This document shows positions 18,456-26,808 of a stretch of 64,000 bases of DNA, piece by piece. The notes under the pieces are model-generated. The model saw only the letters and a program-made list of their open reading frames with translations. It was not told the origin of the DNA and searched no databases. The translations under genes were made by a program, and so were the position numbers. Each line of letters opens with the position of its first letter. Position 1 is the stretch's first letter. The DNA is from Archangium gephyra (lineage in GTDB: Bacteria; Myxococcota; Myxococcia; Myxococcales; Myxococcaceae): positions 980,501-1,044,500 of the forward strand of contig NZ_CP011509.1 of the NCBI RefSeq assembly GCF_001027285.1. The letters are read 5' to 3'.

Positions 18456-18737
18456 ATGACGCCGAAAGAACTGTCGGAGAAGGCCCGGGAGCTGGTGGGG
18501 CAGGGGTGGGTCTTGCTGGACGTGAGGACGCCGGAGGAGTTCCGGATGGGGCATCCGGAGCCGGCGAGGAACATTCCGGTGCAGGAGCTGCCCAAGCGGG
18601 TGGGGGAGGTGGGCCCGCCGGGGACGAAGGTGGTGGTGTACTGTCAGGCGGGAGGGCGCAGCGCGATGGCGACGCAGATCCTCCAGGCGCACGGCATCAC
18701 GGACATCTTCGATCTGAAGTCCGTGAACTACTGGTAG
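18456..18737 (+). CDS. Single-domain rhodanese
   Basis: A 93-residue protein made of one rhodanese domain. The hallmarks are LLDVRTPEEF near residue 20 and the active-site loop C63-Q-A-G-G-R-S. The family carries sulfur as a cysteine persulfide and moves it to acceptors. There is no signal peptide, so it is cytoplasmic. It is divergent from the Gre homologue and followed 20 bases after its stop by a copy of the hairpin repeat family, which may end its transcript. Confidence 0.92.
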   Translation: MTPKELSEKARELVGQGWVLLDVRTPEEFRMGHPEPARNIPVQELPKRVGEVGPPGTKVVVYCQAGGRSAMATQILQAHGITDIFDLKSVNYW

Positions 18738-18756
18738 CGGGAGCGCGCGAGACCCT

Positions 18757-18812
18757 CCCTCTCCCCCCGGGAGAGGGTCGGGGTGAGGGTATCCGGACCC
18801 GGGGTCGAGCCC
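18757..18812 (+). repeat. Intergenic hairpin repeat, copy 1
   Basis: CCCTCTCCC (18757-18765), three bases, GGGAGAGGG (18769-18777), then TCGGGGTGAGGGTATCC and a CGGACCCGGGG block. It is one of at least ten related copies in the window and lies just downstream of the rhodanese stop. Confidence 0.8.
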
Positions 18813-18888
18813 GTGAGAGCGCCTCGTGGACCCCAGGGCCCCGTGCTCCACCGTGAGCAGGGGCCGTGGCTCCAAGCACCGCCCGTGC

Positions 18889-20169
18889 TCAAGACAGCGC
18901 GGGCTCGGGGGACGGCTTGGGAGCGGGAGCGGACTGCTCGCGGATGCCGGCGAGCACGAGCAGGGCGGCGGCGACGAGCGCACCGAGCATGAAGTGGAAG
19001 CCGGTGGCGTAGTCATTGCCGTTCCACTCGATGACCTTGCCGATGAGGATGTTGGTGAGGAAGCCGCCGATCTGCCCGCCGGTGTTGATGAAGCCGGAGC
19101 CCGAGCCCATGAGCTTGGGGGGGACGAGAATCATGGGGAGGGTCCAGATGGCGCCGGCGGCCATGAAGAGGAGGAAGCCGGCGATGCACTGGGCGATCAT
19201 GTACAGGACGGGATCGTTGATCTGCGTGAAGAGGAAGAGGCAGATGCCGCCGAGCGCCTGGCAGCCGAAGACGAGGTACTTGCGGCGGCCGCGGAACCAG
19301 CGATCGGACACGTAGCCGGCGAGGGTGCAGCCGATGCCGCCGAAGAGGAAGGGCAGGGCGCCGAGGAGGCCGGTCTTGGTGAGGGAGAGCTTCTTGACCT
19401 CGAGCAGGTACGTGGGCAGCCAGTTGAGCCAGCCGTACATGGTGAGGTTGTAGATGAGGGCGACGAAGAAGAGGACCCAGATGGCGGGGGAGCTGAGCAG
19501 CTGACCGAAGCTGGCCTTCTCGAGGGTCTGCTCGGCGTTGGCGGCCTGGGAGCGGCTGTCGCGCTCGAACTCCTCGAGCTCCTCGCGGGAGACCTTGGGG
19601 TTGTCCTGGATGGAATTGGTGATGTAGAGCCAGGCGCCGATCAAGCAGATGACGCCGGCGCCGCCGAGGGCGAAGAAGCTGCCGCGCCAGCCGAGGATGG
19701 GCAGGAACCAGGCCAGCAGGAGGGAGGAGATGGCGGGTCCGAACGCCACGGACGAGAGGATGATGGCGTTGGCGGTGCCGCGGTTCTTCTTGGTGTACCA
19801 GTTGCCGATGACCTTCCAGACGGCGGCGGGGAAGATGCCCTCACCGATGCCGAAGAGGAAGCGCACGGCGAGCATGCTGGCGAGGCCGCCGACGACGCCG
19901 GTGAGGGCGGTGAAGACGGACCACCAGGCGAGCGCGAAGAGGATGACCTTCCGGGGCCCGATGCGGTCGGCGAGCATGCCGCCGGGAATCTGGAAGAGGG
20001 CGTAGCCGAGGAAGAAGGCGCTGAGGATCCACCCGATGCGCTCCGGCCCGACGTTGAGCTCCGTGCGGATGAACGGGATGGTCATGTTGATGGCCATCCG
20101 GTCCAGCCAGGCGACGAGGTAGCACAGGAGGACCGCGAGCCCGACCTTGTAGCTGGTCTTGAAAGTCAT
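18889..20169 (-). CDS. MFS transporter, anion:cation symporter (ACS) type
   Basis: A 426-residue membrane protein with about 12 hydrophobic helices in two halves separated by a charged loop near residues 195-225. The RxxAWLDRMAINMTIPFI start, the GGMLADRIGPRKV loop between helices 2 and 3 and GIGEGIFPAA match the ACS branch of the major facilitator superfamily, which takes up organic anions such as hexuronates, galactonate or phthalate. The ATG at 20169 starts just before the first helix; the frame stays open upstream to 20247. The substrate cannot be told from sequence and no sugar-acid catabolic gene is next to it. Confidence 0.88.
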   Translation of the reverse strand: MTFKTSYKVGLAVLLCYLVAWLDRMAINMTIPFIRTELNVGPERIGWILSAFFLGYALFQIPGGMLADRIGPRKVILFALAWWSVFTALTGVVGGLASMLAVRFLFGIGEGIFPAAVWKVIGNWYTKKNRGTANAIILSSVAFGPAISSLLLAWFLPILGWRGSFFALGGAGVICLIGAWLYITNSIQDNPKVSREELEEFERDSRSQAANAEQTLEKASFGQLLSSPAIWVLFFVALIYNLTMYGWLNWLPTYLLEVKKLSLTKTGLLGALPFLFGGIGCTLAGYVSDRWFRGRRKYLVFGCQALGGICLFLFTQINDPVLYMIAQCIAGFLLFMAAGAIWTLPMILVPPKLMGSGSGFINTGGQIGGFLTNILIGKVIEWNGNDYATGFHFMLGALVAAALLVLAGIREQSAPAPKPSPEPALS

Positions 20170-20276
20170 GGGGCGGGAGCATATCCGCCCGGTTCGCTGA
20201 CAGGTAGGTGCTCCGAGGAGCAGACGCGGCGTATTGGGGGCTGGCACCGCGCGTAGGGGAGGGTGGGGCCGGGCGG

Positions 20277-21185
20277 CTACTCCGCGCGAAGCGAGTGCAG
20301 GAACCGCTTCACGTCCTCGACGAAGCGCTCGGGCAGCTCGACGTGGGGGGCGTGGCCGGTCTCTGTGTAGAGCGCGAGGGTGGCGTGGGGCAGGGCCTGG
20401 GCGAGGGCCTGCTGTTCGGGGACGGAGAAGAACCCATCGTGGTCGCCGCCGACGACGAGGGTGGGGACGGAGAGGTCGCGGAGGCGGGAGGAGTGGTCCT
20501 CGGCGATGAGCCCGTCGAGAGCGGCCTTCCAGACGCGAGCGGGGACCTTGAGGCTCTCGGAGACGGCGGTGTCGAGGAAGGAGGGGGGGATGGGGCGGTA
20601 GAAGGTGCCGGCCTGGAACTCGCGGACGAAGGCGGGGTCGATGGGGTCGGAGAGGGTGTCCACGACGGACTTCAGCTCGGCGGCGACGGCGTTGCCGTGG
20701 ACGGTGGGAGCCGAGCCGACGAGGACGAGGGCCTCGACACGCTGGGGGTGCTCGAGGGCGACCTGCTGGGCGATGAAGCTGCCCATGGAGTGGCCGACGA
20801 GGACGGCGCGCGGGATGCCCTGGGAGTCGAGGAAGGCGGCGACATCGGAGGCGAAGTCGGATTGGGAGTAGCAGCAGTCGGGGCGCGAGGAGTCACCATG
20901 GCCGCGCTGGTCGAGCGCGTAGACGTGGAAGCTCCTGGGGAGGAGGGGGAGGACGCGCTCGAAGGAGAGATACGAGTCGGTGTAGCCGTGGAGGAGGACG
21001 AGGACGGGACCGTCCTGACGGCCCTGCTCGACGTAGTGCATGCGGACGCCGGTGGAGAGCTGGACGGAGGCGTGGCGGAAGGAAGCGGCCTCGGAGGCGA
21101 GCGAGGGGGTGGAGGCCTGGCTGGCGTGAGCGCCGCAGGCGAGCAGGGCGGTGGAGGCGAGCATCAAGGCGACATGAAGTGTCAT
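20277..21185 (-). CDS. Exported lipoprotein alpha/beta hydrolase
   Basis: A 302-residue protein with a lipoprotein-type signal (lipobox LLAC, Cys17) and an alpha/beta-hydrolase fold. It shows the oxyanion HG of LLHGYTD, the nucleophile S133 in GHSMGS, an acid candidate in VVGGDHDGFF and the catalytic His in ETGHAPH near the C-terminus. It would hydrolyse esters or similar bonds in the envelope; the substrate is unknown. The ATG at 21185 begins the signal peptide. It is divergent from the FAD oxidoreductase/ECF41 pair, with a hairpin repeat in between. Confidence 0.88.
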   Translation of the reverse strand: MTLHVALMLASTALLACGAHASQASTPSLASEAASFRHASVQLSTGVRMHYVEQGRQDGPVLVLLHGYTDSYLSFERVLPLLPRSFHVYALDQRGHGDSSRPDCCYSQSDFASDVAAFLDSQGIPRAVLVGHSMGSFIAQQVALEHPQRVEALVLVGSAPTVHGNAVAAELKSVVDTLSDPIDPAFVREFQAGTFYRPIPPSFLDTAVSESLKVPARVWKAALDGLIAEDHSSRLRDLSVPTLVVGGDHDGFFSVPEQQALAQALPHATLALYTETGHAPHVELPERFVEDVKRFLHSLRAE

Positions 21186-21200
21186 GGGTTCCAATCTCCT

Positions 21201-21249
21201 CCCTCTCCCCTCGGGAGAGGGTCGGGGTGAGGGTATCTCGGGCCCCGGA
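21201..21249 (+). repeat. Intergenic hairpin repeat, copy 2
   Basis: CCCTCTCCC (21201-21209), CTC, GGGAGAGGG (21213-21221), then TCGGGGTGAGGGTATC and a GGGCCCCGG block. Unlike most copies it sits between two divergent starts (21185 and 21334), so here it cannot be a terminator for either. Confidence 0.8.
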
Positions 21250-21333
21250 ATCCCCCTGTGTAACCTTTCCGAGTCCCCCGTCGTGGTCTCTGTGAGCCCG
21301 AGAAAAAACGGCTCACGACAAGGGGAGCGGACG

Positions 21334-22626
21334 ATGAAGAAGAAGACGGACGTGGTGGTGGTGGGAGGGGGGCTGGGCGGGCTGGCGGTGGCCGTGATGC
21401 TGGCGCGAGGGGGGAGGAAGGTGACGCTGTTGGAGAAGTCGAAGCACCTGGGGGGCCGGGCGCACACGACGGAGGTGGAGGGCTACCATTTCAACCTGGG
21501 GCCGCACGCGCTGTACCTGGGAGGAGCGGCGGCGCGGGTGCTGGGGAAGCTGGGAGTGCCGATGCCAGGAAGGAGCCCGGGGGAGGGCAGCTACGCGCTG
21601 CGAGGGGGGCGTCTGCACCCGATACCGGCGGGAGCGGTGTCGCTGCTGATGACGGACCTGCTGGGAGCGGCGGGGAAGCTGGAGCTGGGCCGGGTGATGA
21701 CGGGCCTGATGAAGACGGACGCGGGGGCGCTGGAGGGCCGGAGCGTGAGCGAGTGGCTGGACGAGCACGTGACGAGGAAGGAGGTGCGCGAGGTGGTGGA
21801 GGCCTTCTTCCGGGTGTCGACGTACTGCGCGGACATGAGCGCGATGGCGGCGGACGTGGCGGTGGAGCAGTTCCAGCTGGCGAGGAAGGGTGTGCGCTAC
21901 CTCGACGGAGGCTGGAGCGAGCTGGTGCGAGCGCTGGCGGGGATGGCGCGGGAGGCGGGAGTGGAAGTGGTGGGCTCGGCGAAGGTGGAGTCGGTGGAGT
22001 CGGTGGAGCGGGAGGCGGGAGCGGAGCCCGGCCGGGTGCGAGGCGTGCGGCTGGCGGACGGAACGGAATACGAGGCGGAGGCGGTGGTGGTGGCGGGAGG
22101 GCCGAGGGACGTGGCGGCGCTGCTGCCGGGGGACGAGGGGGTGGCGGGGTGGGTGGCGGAGTCGAGGCCGGTGAAGGCGGCGACGCTGGACGTGGGGCTG
22201 TCGACGCTGCCGAAGCCGAGGGCGCTGTTCGCGTTGGGGATGGATCGGCCGTGGTACGTGTCGGTGCACTCGGCGTTCGCGAAGCTGGCGCCGGAGGGGG
22301 GCGCGATGGTGCACGTGGCCAAATACCTCGGAGGAGCGGAGGAGACGGCGGACGAGGCGGAGCTGGAGGGGGTGCTGGACGTGCTGCAGCCGGGGTGGAG
22401 GGAGCACGTGGTGACGAAGCGCTTCCTGCCGGGGCTGACGGTGATGAACGCACTGCCGGCGAGGAGCCTGGAGAAGAGGCCGGGGCCGCGGGTGGAGCAC
22501 GTGCGAGGGCTGTACGTGGTGGGGGACTGGGTGGGGGGAGAGGGGCTGCTGGTGGACGCGTCGTTGGCGAGCGCGGAGACGGTGTCACGGCTGCTGAGCA
22601 CGGAGGCGGGAGCGCGAGCGGCATGA
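21334..22626 (+). CDS. FAD-dependent oxidoreductase of the phytoene desaturase/amine oxidase type
   Basis: A 430-residue flavoprotein. The N-terminal dinucleotide fold is VVVGGGLGGLAVA (about residues 7-19), followed by GGRAHT, the mark of the CrtI/NOWAD-like group, and a C-terminal VVGDWVGGEGLLVDASLASA loop that closes over FAD. The start at 21334 has AGGGGAG upstream. Its stop overlaps the start of an ECF41-type sigma gene by 4 bases (ATGA). ECF41 sigma factors are known to sit beside oxidoreductase, epimerase or carboxymuconolactone decarboxylase genes and to control them, so this gene is probably the target. No other carotenoid genes are nearby, so a role in carotenoid synthesis is not supported. 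Confidence 0.87.
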   Translation: MKKKTDVVVVGGGLGGLAVAVMLARGGRKVTLLEKSKHLGGRAHTTEVEGYHFNLGPHALYLGGAAARVLGKLGVPMPGRSPGEGSYALRGGRLHPIPAGAVSLLMTDLLGAAGKLELGRVMTGLMKTDAGALEGRSVSEWLDEHVTRKEVREVVEAFFRVSTYCADMSAMAADVAVEQFQLARKGVRYLDGGWSELVRALAGMAREAGVEVVGSAKVESVESVEREAGAEPGRVRGVRLADGTEYEAEAVVVAGGPRDVAALLPGDEGVAGWVAESRPVKAATLDVGLSTLPKPRALFALGMDRPWYVSVHSAFAKLAPEGGAMVHVAKYLGGAEETADEAELEGVLDVLQPGWREHVVTKRFLPGLTVMNALPARSLEKRPGPRVEHVRGLYVVGDWVGGEGLLVDASLASAETVSRLLSTEAGARAA

Positions 22627-23585
22627 AGCAGACGGCACACGAGGCGCTGGAGCGTGCGGCGCGGGAGCACGAGAAGTTCCTCTGGGGCCTGTGCTACCGG
22701 ATGACGGGGGTGTCGGCGGACGCGGACGAGCTGGTGCAGGAGACGTACGCGAGGGCGCTGACGAGCCCTCCAGGGAGACTGGAAGAGGTGCGCCCGTGGC
22801 TGACGCGGGTGGCGATGAACCTGGCGAGGGACAGGCTGCGCAGGAGGAAGCGGGAGGGGTACGTGGGCCCGTGGCTGCCCTCGCCGGTGGACACGGGGGA
22901 GGAGGCGGTGGCGGCGGTGGAGGCGGAGCTGCCGGGGGGAGGGACGACGGAGGGCCGCTACGAGCTGTTGGAGAGCGTGTCGTACGCGTTCCTGCTGGCG
23001 CTGGAGGCGCTGACGCCGAGGCAGCGGGCGGTGCTGTTGCTGAGGGACGTGTTCGACTACTCGGGGCGGGAGGTGGGGGAGTGCCTGGGGATGAGCGAGA
23101 CGAACGTGAAGGTGACGCACCACCGGGCGAGGCAGGCGATGGCGCGGTACGACCGGGCGAGGTGCGTGCCGACGAAGGCGTTGCAGGAGCGGACGCGGGA
23201 GGCGCTGGTGGGCTTCCTGGGGGCGCTGGCGTCGGGGGACGTGGAGGCGGCGGAGGCGTTGCTGGCGGAGCCGGTGCGAGCGCTGTCGGACGGGGCCGGC
23301 GAGACCTACGCGGCGCGGGTGCCGGTGGTGGGGCTGAAGAGGGTATCGCTCTTCTACCGCCGGGTGCAGGAGATGAGAGGCACGCCGGACGTGGTGGAGC
23401 TGAGGATGTTCAACGGCCTGCCGGCGGTGGTGGCCGAGTGGCGGAACAGCCCACCGCGACTACCCGTGCGCATGGTCATCCGGGTGGAGCTCGACGCGGA
23501 GGGAAGAATCGCGGAGGTGCACTCGGTGCTGGCGAGCCGCAAGCTGGCCCATCTCCCCTCGCCCCCCGGGAGAGGGACGGGGTGA
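22623..23585 (+). CDS. ECF41-type RNA polymerase sigma factor with SnoaL-like C-terminal domain
   Basis: A 320-residue sigma factor: sigma-2 (about 10-80, ADELVQETYARAL), a linker with the ECF41 mark GPWLPSPVDTG (about residue 82), sigma-4 (about 120-180, SGREVGECLGMSETNVKV) and a SnoaL-like domain (about 195-310) containing DGAGETYAARVPVVG, corresponding to the conserved DGGGK motif of the group. In ECF41 the C-terminal domain replaces a separate anti-sigma factor. The start overlaps the oxidoreductase stop. The last nine residues, PSPPGRGTG, and the stop are encoded by a hairpin repeat, extending a C-terminus that would otherwise end near RKLAHL. Confidence 0.92.
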   Translation: MKQTAHEALERAAREHEKFLWGLCYRMTGVSADADELVQETYARALTSPPGRLEEVRPWLTRVAMNLARDRLRRRKREGYVGPWLPSPVDTGEEAVAAVEAELPGGGTTEGRYELLESVSYAFLLALEALTPRQRAVLLLRDVFDYSGREVGECLGMSETNVKVTHHRARQAMARYDRARCVPTKALQERTREALVGFLGALASGDVEAAEALLAEPVRALSDGAGETYAARVPVVGLKRVSLFYRRVQEMRGTPDVVELRMFNGLPAVVAEWRNSPPRLPVRMVIRVELDAEGRIAEVHSVLASRKLAHLPSPPGRGTG

Positions 23586-23613
23586 GGGTATCCGGGTCCC
23601 GGGTTGAACCCGA
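23553..23613 (+). repeat. Intergenic hairpin repeat, copy 3 (overlaps sigma gene end)
   Basis: A CTCCCCTCGCC-CCC-GGGAGAGGG arm pair, then ACGGGGTGAGGGTATCC and a second small inverted repeat, CGGGTT-G-AACCCG (about 23600-23612). It encodes the end of the ECF41 sigma factor, and its GGGGTGAGGG block supplies the TGA. Confidence 0.8.
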
Positions 23614-23621
23614 GTCACGCG

Positions 23622-23655
23622 CCCTCTCCCTCTGGGAGAGGGCTGGGGTGAGGGT
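23622..23655 (+). repeat. Intergenic hairpin repeat, copy 4
   Basis: CCCTCTCCC (23622-23630), TCT, GGGAGAGGG (23634-23642), then CTGGGGTGAGGGT. It is in direct tandem with copy 3, only about 10 bases away, the only tandem pair in the window. It lies between the sigma gene and the convergent Lgt-family gene. Confidence 0.8.
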
Positions 23656-23679
23656 CAGTCACCCCGGGCCTCGTGGAAC

Positions 23680-24492
23680 CTACCGGACCTGGGGCTGAAC
23701 CCCTGTGCCCGTGCCGACAGACGGCGAATCCTTGCGCTCGGGGGCGTGCCACTTCGCCAGGCCATAAAGCCCGAAGGCGACAAGAGCGAAGCATCCGAAC
23801 TGAGCGGGCGTCAGGCCGAGGTAGCGGGCATCGACATACGAAAGGTCGGTGGCGCGGAGGGAGTCGAAGAAGAACCGTCCGCCCGCGTAGAGGAGGGAGA
23901 GCAGGGGCAGCAACCTGCCGCGCAGTGCCCCCGCGTTGCGCAGCAGGAGCAGCAGGCCGGAGATGGCGAAGAGGAAGGCGGCGTCATACATGCCCAGGTC
24001 GTGGCGGGGCCCGAGGGGCAGGGGGAAGTTGACGGCGAGGAAGAAGTCGGTGCGCACGCCGGGGTGGTCGTGGACGGCGAAGCAGCCGAGGCGGGCGATG
24101 GCCCAGCCGGGGGCGACGGCGAGGGCGAAGGAGTCCGCGTAGTCGCGGAAGCGCAGCTTGCGGACCTTGAAGAAGACGACGGCGGCGAGGATGCCGCCAA
24201 TCAGCCCGCCGAAGGAGGACAGCCCGTCCCACACCTTCAAGATCTGGAAGGGGCTCTTGGAGAGCTCCTCGGGGTGGTAGGCGAAGAGGTGGAAGAGGTG
24301 TCCGACGACGACGCCCACCCCGACGCCCCAGGGGGCGTAGTCGGCCAGGGGGTTGGAGTCGAGGCCCTCGCGCTCGGCGTGGCGGGCCAGCATGCGGGCG
24401 GCGAAGAGGACGCCCAGCGCCACGAAGATGCCGAAGGGCTCGATGGTGAAGGGGCCGAGCGGGATGGAAGGCGGTTTGATGTAGGGAATCAA
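23680..24492 (-). CDS. Lgt-family (prolipoprotein diacylglyceryl transferase-like) membrane protein
   Basis: A 270-residue membrane protein with about seven helices. The N-terminus (IPYIKPPSIPLGPFTIEPFG), the WDGLSSFGGLIGG loop and ARLGCF with R134 follow Lgt, which transfers diacylglycerol to the lipobox cysteine of prelipoproteins. The Lgt loop normally reads S-x-H-G-G; here Phe94 stands where the His (His103 in E. coli) is expected, so this may be a divergent or inactive paralogue. I chose the TTG at 24492, with GGAGAGACTC upstream and the typical IPY start; an ATG at 24555 would add 21 atypical residues. It converges on the sigma gene. Confidence 0.75.
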   Translation of the reverse strand: MIPYIKPPSIPLGPFTIEPFGIFVALGVLFAARMLARHAEREGLDSNPLADYAPWGVGVGVVVGHLFHLFAYHPEELSKSPFQILKVWDGLSSFGGLIGGILAAVVFFKVRKLRFRDYADSFALAVAPGWAIARLGCFAVHDHPGVRTDFFLAVNFPLPLGPRHDLGMYDAAFLFAISGLLLLLRNAGALRGRLLPLLSLLYAGGRFFFDSLRATDLSYVDARYLGLTPAQFGCFALVAFGLYGLAKWHAPERKDSPSVGTGTGVQPQVR

Positions 24493-24923
24493 GAGTCTCT
24501 CCGGCGGGCGGACGGGCAACAGCCATAGTCCGCCTTGCCAACGGGTGGCGAACAAATGTGGGGGTGGGGCGCTTCCCCCGGTTCACCCCGAGAGCAGGCG
24601 GGCGAGCGCAATCTCTCCAGCGGACATTCCGTGCGGCCGCTATTTTCCGGCCTGTCGCGGCTCGTATTACGCTTTCGCGAAGTGAATGGTTTCCGGTTTC
24701 GTACGTTGGGACAGTCATCCACTGGAACACACGGGGGGCCGATGGCGTCCAGAGCGGGAAGGCCCGCGCTTCATGTCAGGGGGGGCCGCTCTAGTCACAC
24801 TGTGAGCCAATGGTGTGAACGAAGACGGTGTCCCACCCCGACTCCGCCTGGGCGCGGCGGGAGTCAGACCGTGGCCGCCGGGCAGTCCGAGCAGTCGGTA
24901 TCGAGTAAAGGAGCGAACCCATC
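24493..24923. other. 431-base gap without a recognised gene
   Basis: Holds the upstream regions of the Lgt-like gene (leftward) and the subtilase (rightward). Short frames exist on both strands, but none has a ribosome site plus a plausible protein. The stretch around 24650-24720 (CGTATTACGC, GAAGTGAATGG) is less GC-rich than its surroundings and is a possible promoter zone; I could not fix -35/-10 elements. Confidence 0.5.
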
Positions 24924-26354
24924 ATGAAGTCCTACCTCCTGGTTCCGAAGGAGTCGATCGAGACCCACGCCCATCCCGGCGTGCGGGGCACGGAGCAAGG
25001 AGAGCGCGTGCTGCAGCGCAGCACCGCCCTTCAGTTCATGATCAGCGGGCGGGCGCCGGACATGCTGCGCAGCCTCGGGTTGCGCTCCGCCACGCTGCCC
25101 GGGCGTCTGCCCGAGGTGAGCGCGCCTCCCACCTCTTCGAAGAAGAAGAAGACGGCGAAGCCGGCTAGGGGCCGCGGCGGCAAGAACGAAGTCCAGGTGG
25201 CGGTGAACAACGACGGCCCGGTGATGGAGCCGGCCACGGCCTCGGAGGTGGGCACCTACCGCCACATGCCGCTCATCGGCGCGACCATGGCGCACTTCAC
25301 CTCGGAGCAGGCCGAGCGCGTGGCCAAGGAGGAGCTGGGGCGCGACTTCGAGTTCATCCCGGACACGGTGCAGCTCACCTTCCCGGGCCCGGTGTCCGCG
25401 GGGCAGCTGGGCCCGCGCAACCAGGGCCTCTCCTCGCTCATCAACCGCGAGTGGCCCGAGGAGTGCGGCGTCAACTCCGCCCACGCCCAGGGCATCAAGG
25501 GCGCCGGCGTGATGCTCGGCATCCTCGACACCGGCGTGGACGCGGACCACCCCGAGCACCAGAACCGCCTCATCCAGTTCCGCTACGTCTCGCTCTTCCC
25601 CAACTCGCCGCACAACCCGGCGCGGGACGTGCGCGGCTTCGACCCGGATGGGCACGGCACGCACGTGGCTGGTATCGCCGCCGGCCAGTTCCACGGCGTG
25701 GCCCCCGAGGTGGACCTCTACGTCGCCTCCGTCATCGAGTCCGAAAGCATACGCACGAGCCTGGGCCGTGTAGCCGCCGGCATGGAATGGCTGCTACACC
25801 AGTTCTCACGTCCTGAGAACGCCACCCGTCCCGCGGTGGTGAACATGTCCCTGGGGTTCCCCGTGCAGCCACCTCAAGGTGTCAGTGACATGGAGTACCG
25901 TCTCAACATCCGCGCGCTGCAGACGCTGCTGCGCCGGTTGGTGGACTCCAACGTCCTGCCCATCGTGGCGGCCGGCAATGGAGGCGCTGGGACGGCTGGC
26001 TACCCAGCGGCCTTCCCAGAGGCCCTGGCCGTGGGGGCGGTCGACTTCTCGCGGCGGGTGGCCAGCTTTTCGGCCAGCGGCGTGGTGAATCAGCGATCTG
26101 TTCCCGACGTGATGGGTTATGGCGTGAACGTCTACTCGAGCACAGAACGAAGGTGTAACAACCAGGCGTTCTATGAACGAATGAGCGGAACGAGCATGGC
26201 CGCCCCTTACGTCGCGGGTCTCGCCGCGCTATATCGCTGCCGTTCCCCGGACTTGACGGCACTTGAAGTCAGGGATTTGATTCTGGACAATGTGCTGAAG
26301 CTGCCCAAGACGCCCACGGGGCGCGCGGGCAGGGGTCTGGCGGTCTACAAGTGA
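24924..26354 (+). CDS. Subtilisin-like (S8) serine protease with N-terminal prodomain
   Basis: A 476-residue peptidase with an intact catalytic set: D202 (ILDTGVD), H244 (DGHGTHVAG), oxyanion N352 (AAGNGG) and S424 (SGTSMAAPYVAG). No clear signal peptide is visible at the start. Residues about 105-155 (TSEQAERVAKE..FEFIPDTVQL) resemble an I9-type prodomain that would fold and inhibit the enzyme until cleaved. A Lys-rich stretch (SKKKKTAKPARGRGG, about residues 70-85) precedes it. The gene is followed after 55 bases by a small basic protein on the same strand. The absence of a signal peptide raises the possibility of intracellular action or export by another route. Confidence 0.93.
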   Translation: MKSYLLVPKESIETHAHPGVRGTEQGERVLQRSTALQFMISGRAPDMLRSLGLRSATLPGRLPEVSAPPTSSKKKKTAKPARGRGGKNEVQVAVNNDGPVMEPATASEVGTYRHMPLIGATMAHFTSEQAERVAKEELGRDFEFIPDTVQLTFPGPVSAGQLGPRNQGLSSLINREWPEECGVNSAHAQGIKGAGVMLGILDTGVDADHPEHQNRLIQFRYVSLFPNSPHNPARDVRGFDPDGHGTHVAGIAAGQFHGVAPEVDLYVASVIESESIRTSLGRVAAGMEWLLHQFSRPENATRPAVVNMSLGFPVQPPQGVSDMEYRLNIRALQTLLRRLVDSNVLPIVAAGNGGAGTAGYPAAFPEALAVGAVDFSRRVASFSASGVVNQRSVPDVMGYGVNVYSSTERRCNNQAFYERMSGTSMAAPYVAGLAALYRCRSPDLTALEVRDLILDNVLKLPKTPTGRAGRGLAVYK

Positions 26355-26409
26355 TGGCGGCTACCAGGGCCGGCGGCAGGTGAGCGCCGGGCCTGCGGGA
26401 GGAAGCAGG

Positions 26410-26808
26410 ATGAGCAGGAAGACAGCCACATCGCCGCGCCGGGCCTCCGGCCGCTTCCCGAAGATCTCCGCGGTCACTCCGCTGCCGGGCTCCCGTGTGG
26501 AGAGCGCGCAGGGGTGGATCGAGGCCATGGTCATGCCCCGGGAAGAGCCCGGAGCCACCTGGCAGCCCTCCATCTCGCGCGACCGCTCGCACGTGCACAA
26601 GAGCGCGTGTGAGCAGAGCAAGCACTTCCGCGACGCGGTGCTGAACTACCTGCAGGCGCACCACCTCATGGGCGCCGTACGGTGGATCAGCGAGCCGGGC
26701 TCCACGGAGATGGTGACGCTCTACTGCACGCCCCGCGTGTTGGAGCAGCTCCAGCGCTCGCGCGAATTCGATGCCGGCCGCACCGCTGCTCTCGAGATGT
26801 ACACCTGA
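26410..26808 (+). CDS. Small conserved-looking partner of the subtilase, function unknown
   Basis: A 132-residue protein with GGAGGAAG upstream of the ATG at 26410 (the frame is open to 26380). A basic N-terminus (SRKTATSPRRASGRFPK) precedes a compact C-terminal half (about 65-130) with a helix (SKHFRDAVLNYLQAHHL), a strand (GAVRWISEPGSTEMVTLYC) and a helix (TPRVLEQLQRSREFDAGR). The strand-helix order and the EFDAGRTA end loosely recall the small alpha/beta fold of S8 propeptide-type inhibitors. Together with its position after the subtilase, this makes an inhibitor or folding partner possible, but this is inference only. Confidence 0.65.
   Translation: MSRKTATSPRRASGRFPKISAVTPLPGSRVESAQGWIEAMVMPREEPGATWQPSISRDRSHVHKSACEQSKHFRDAVLNYLQAHHLMGAVRWISEPGSTEMVTLYCTPRVLEQLQRSREFDAGRTAALEMYT

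Noticed and set aside
21257-21282. TGTAACC followed by CGTC as an ECF41-type promoter before the oxidoreductase gene
   Set aside because: The spacing between the two elements is only 13 bases, shorter than expected for ECF promoters, and such motifs arise by chance in this DNA.
21334-22626. Carotenoid biosynthesis locus
   Set aside because: The FAD enzyme has CrtI-like marks, but there is no phytoene synthase, cyclase or CarQRS-type gene around it; the sigma neighbour fits the ECF41 pattern instead.
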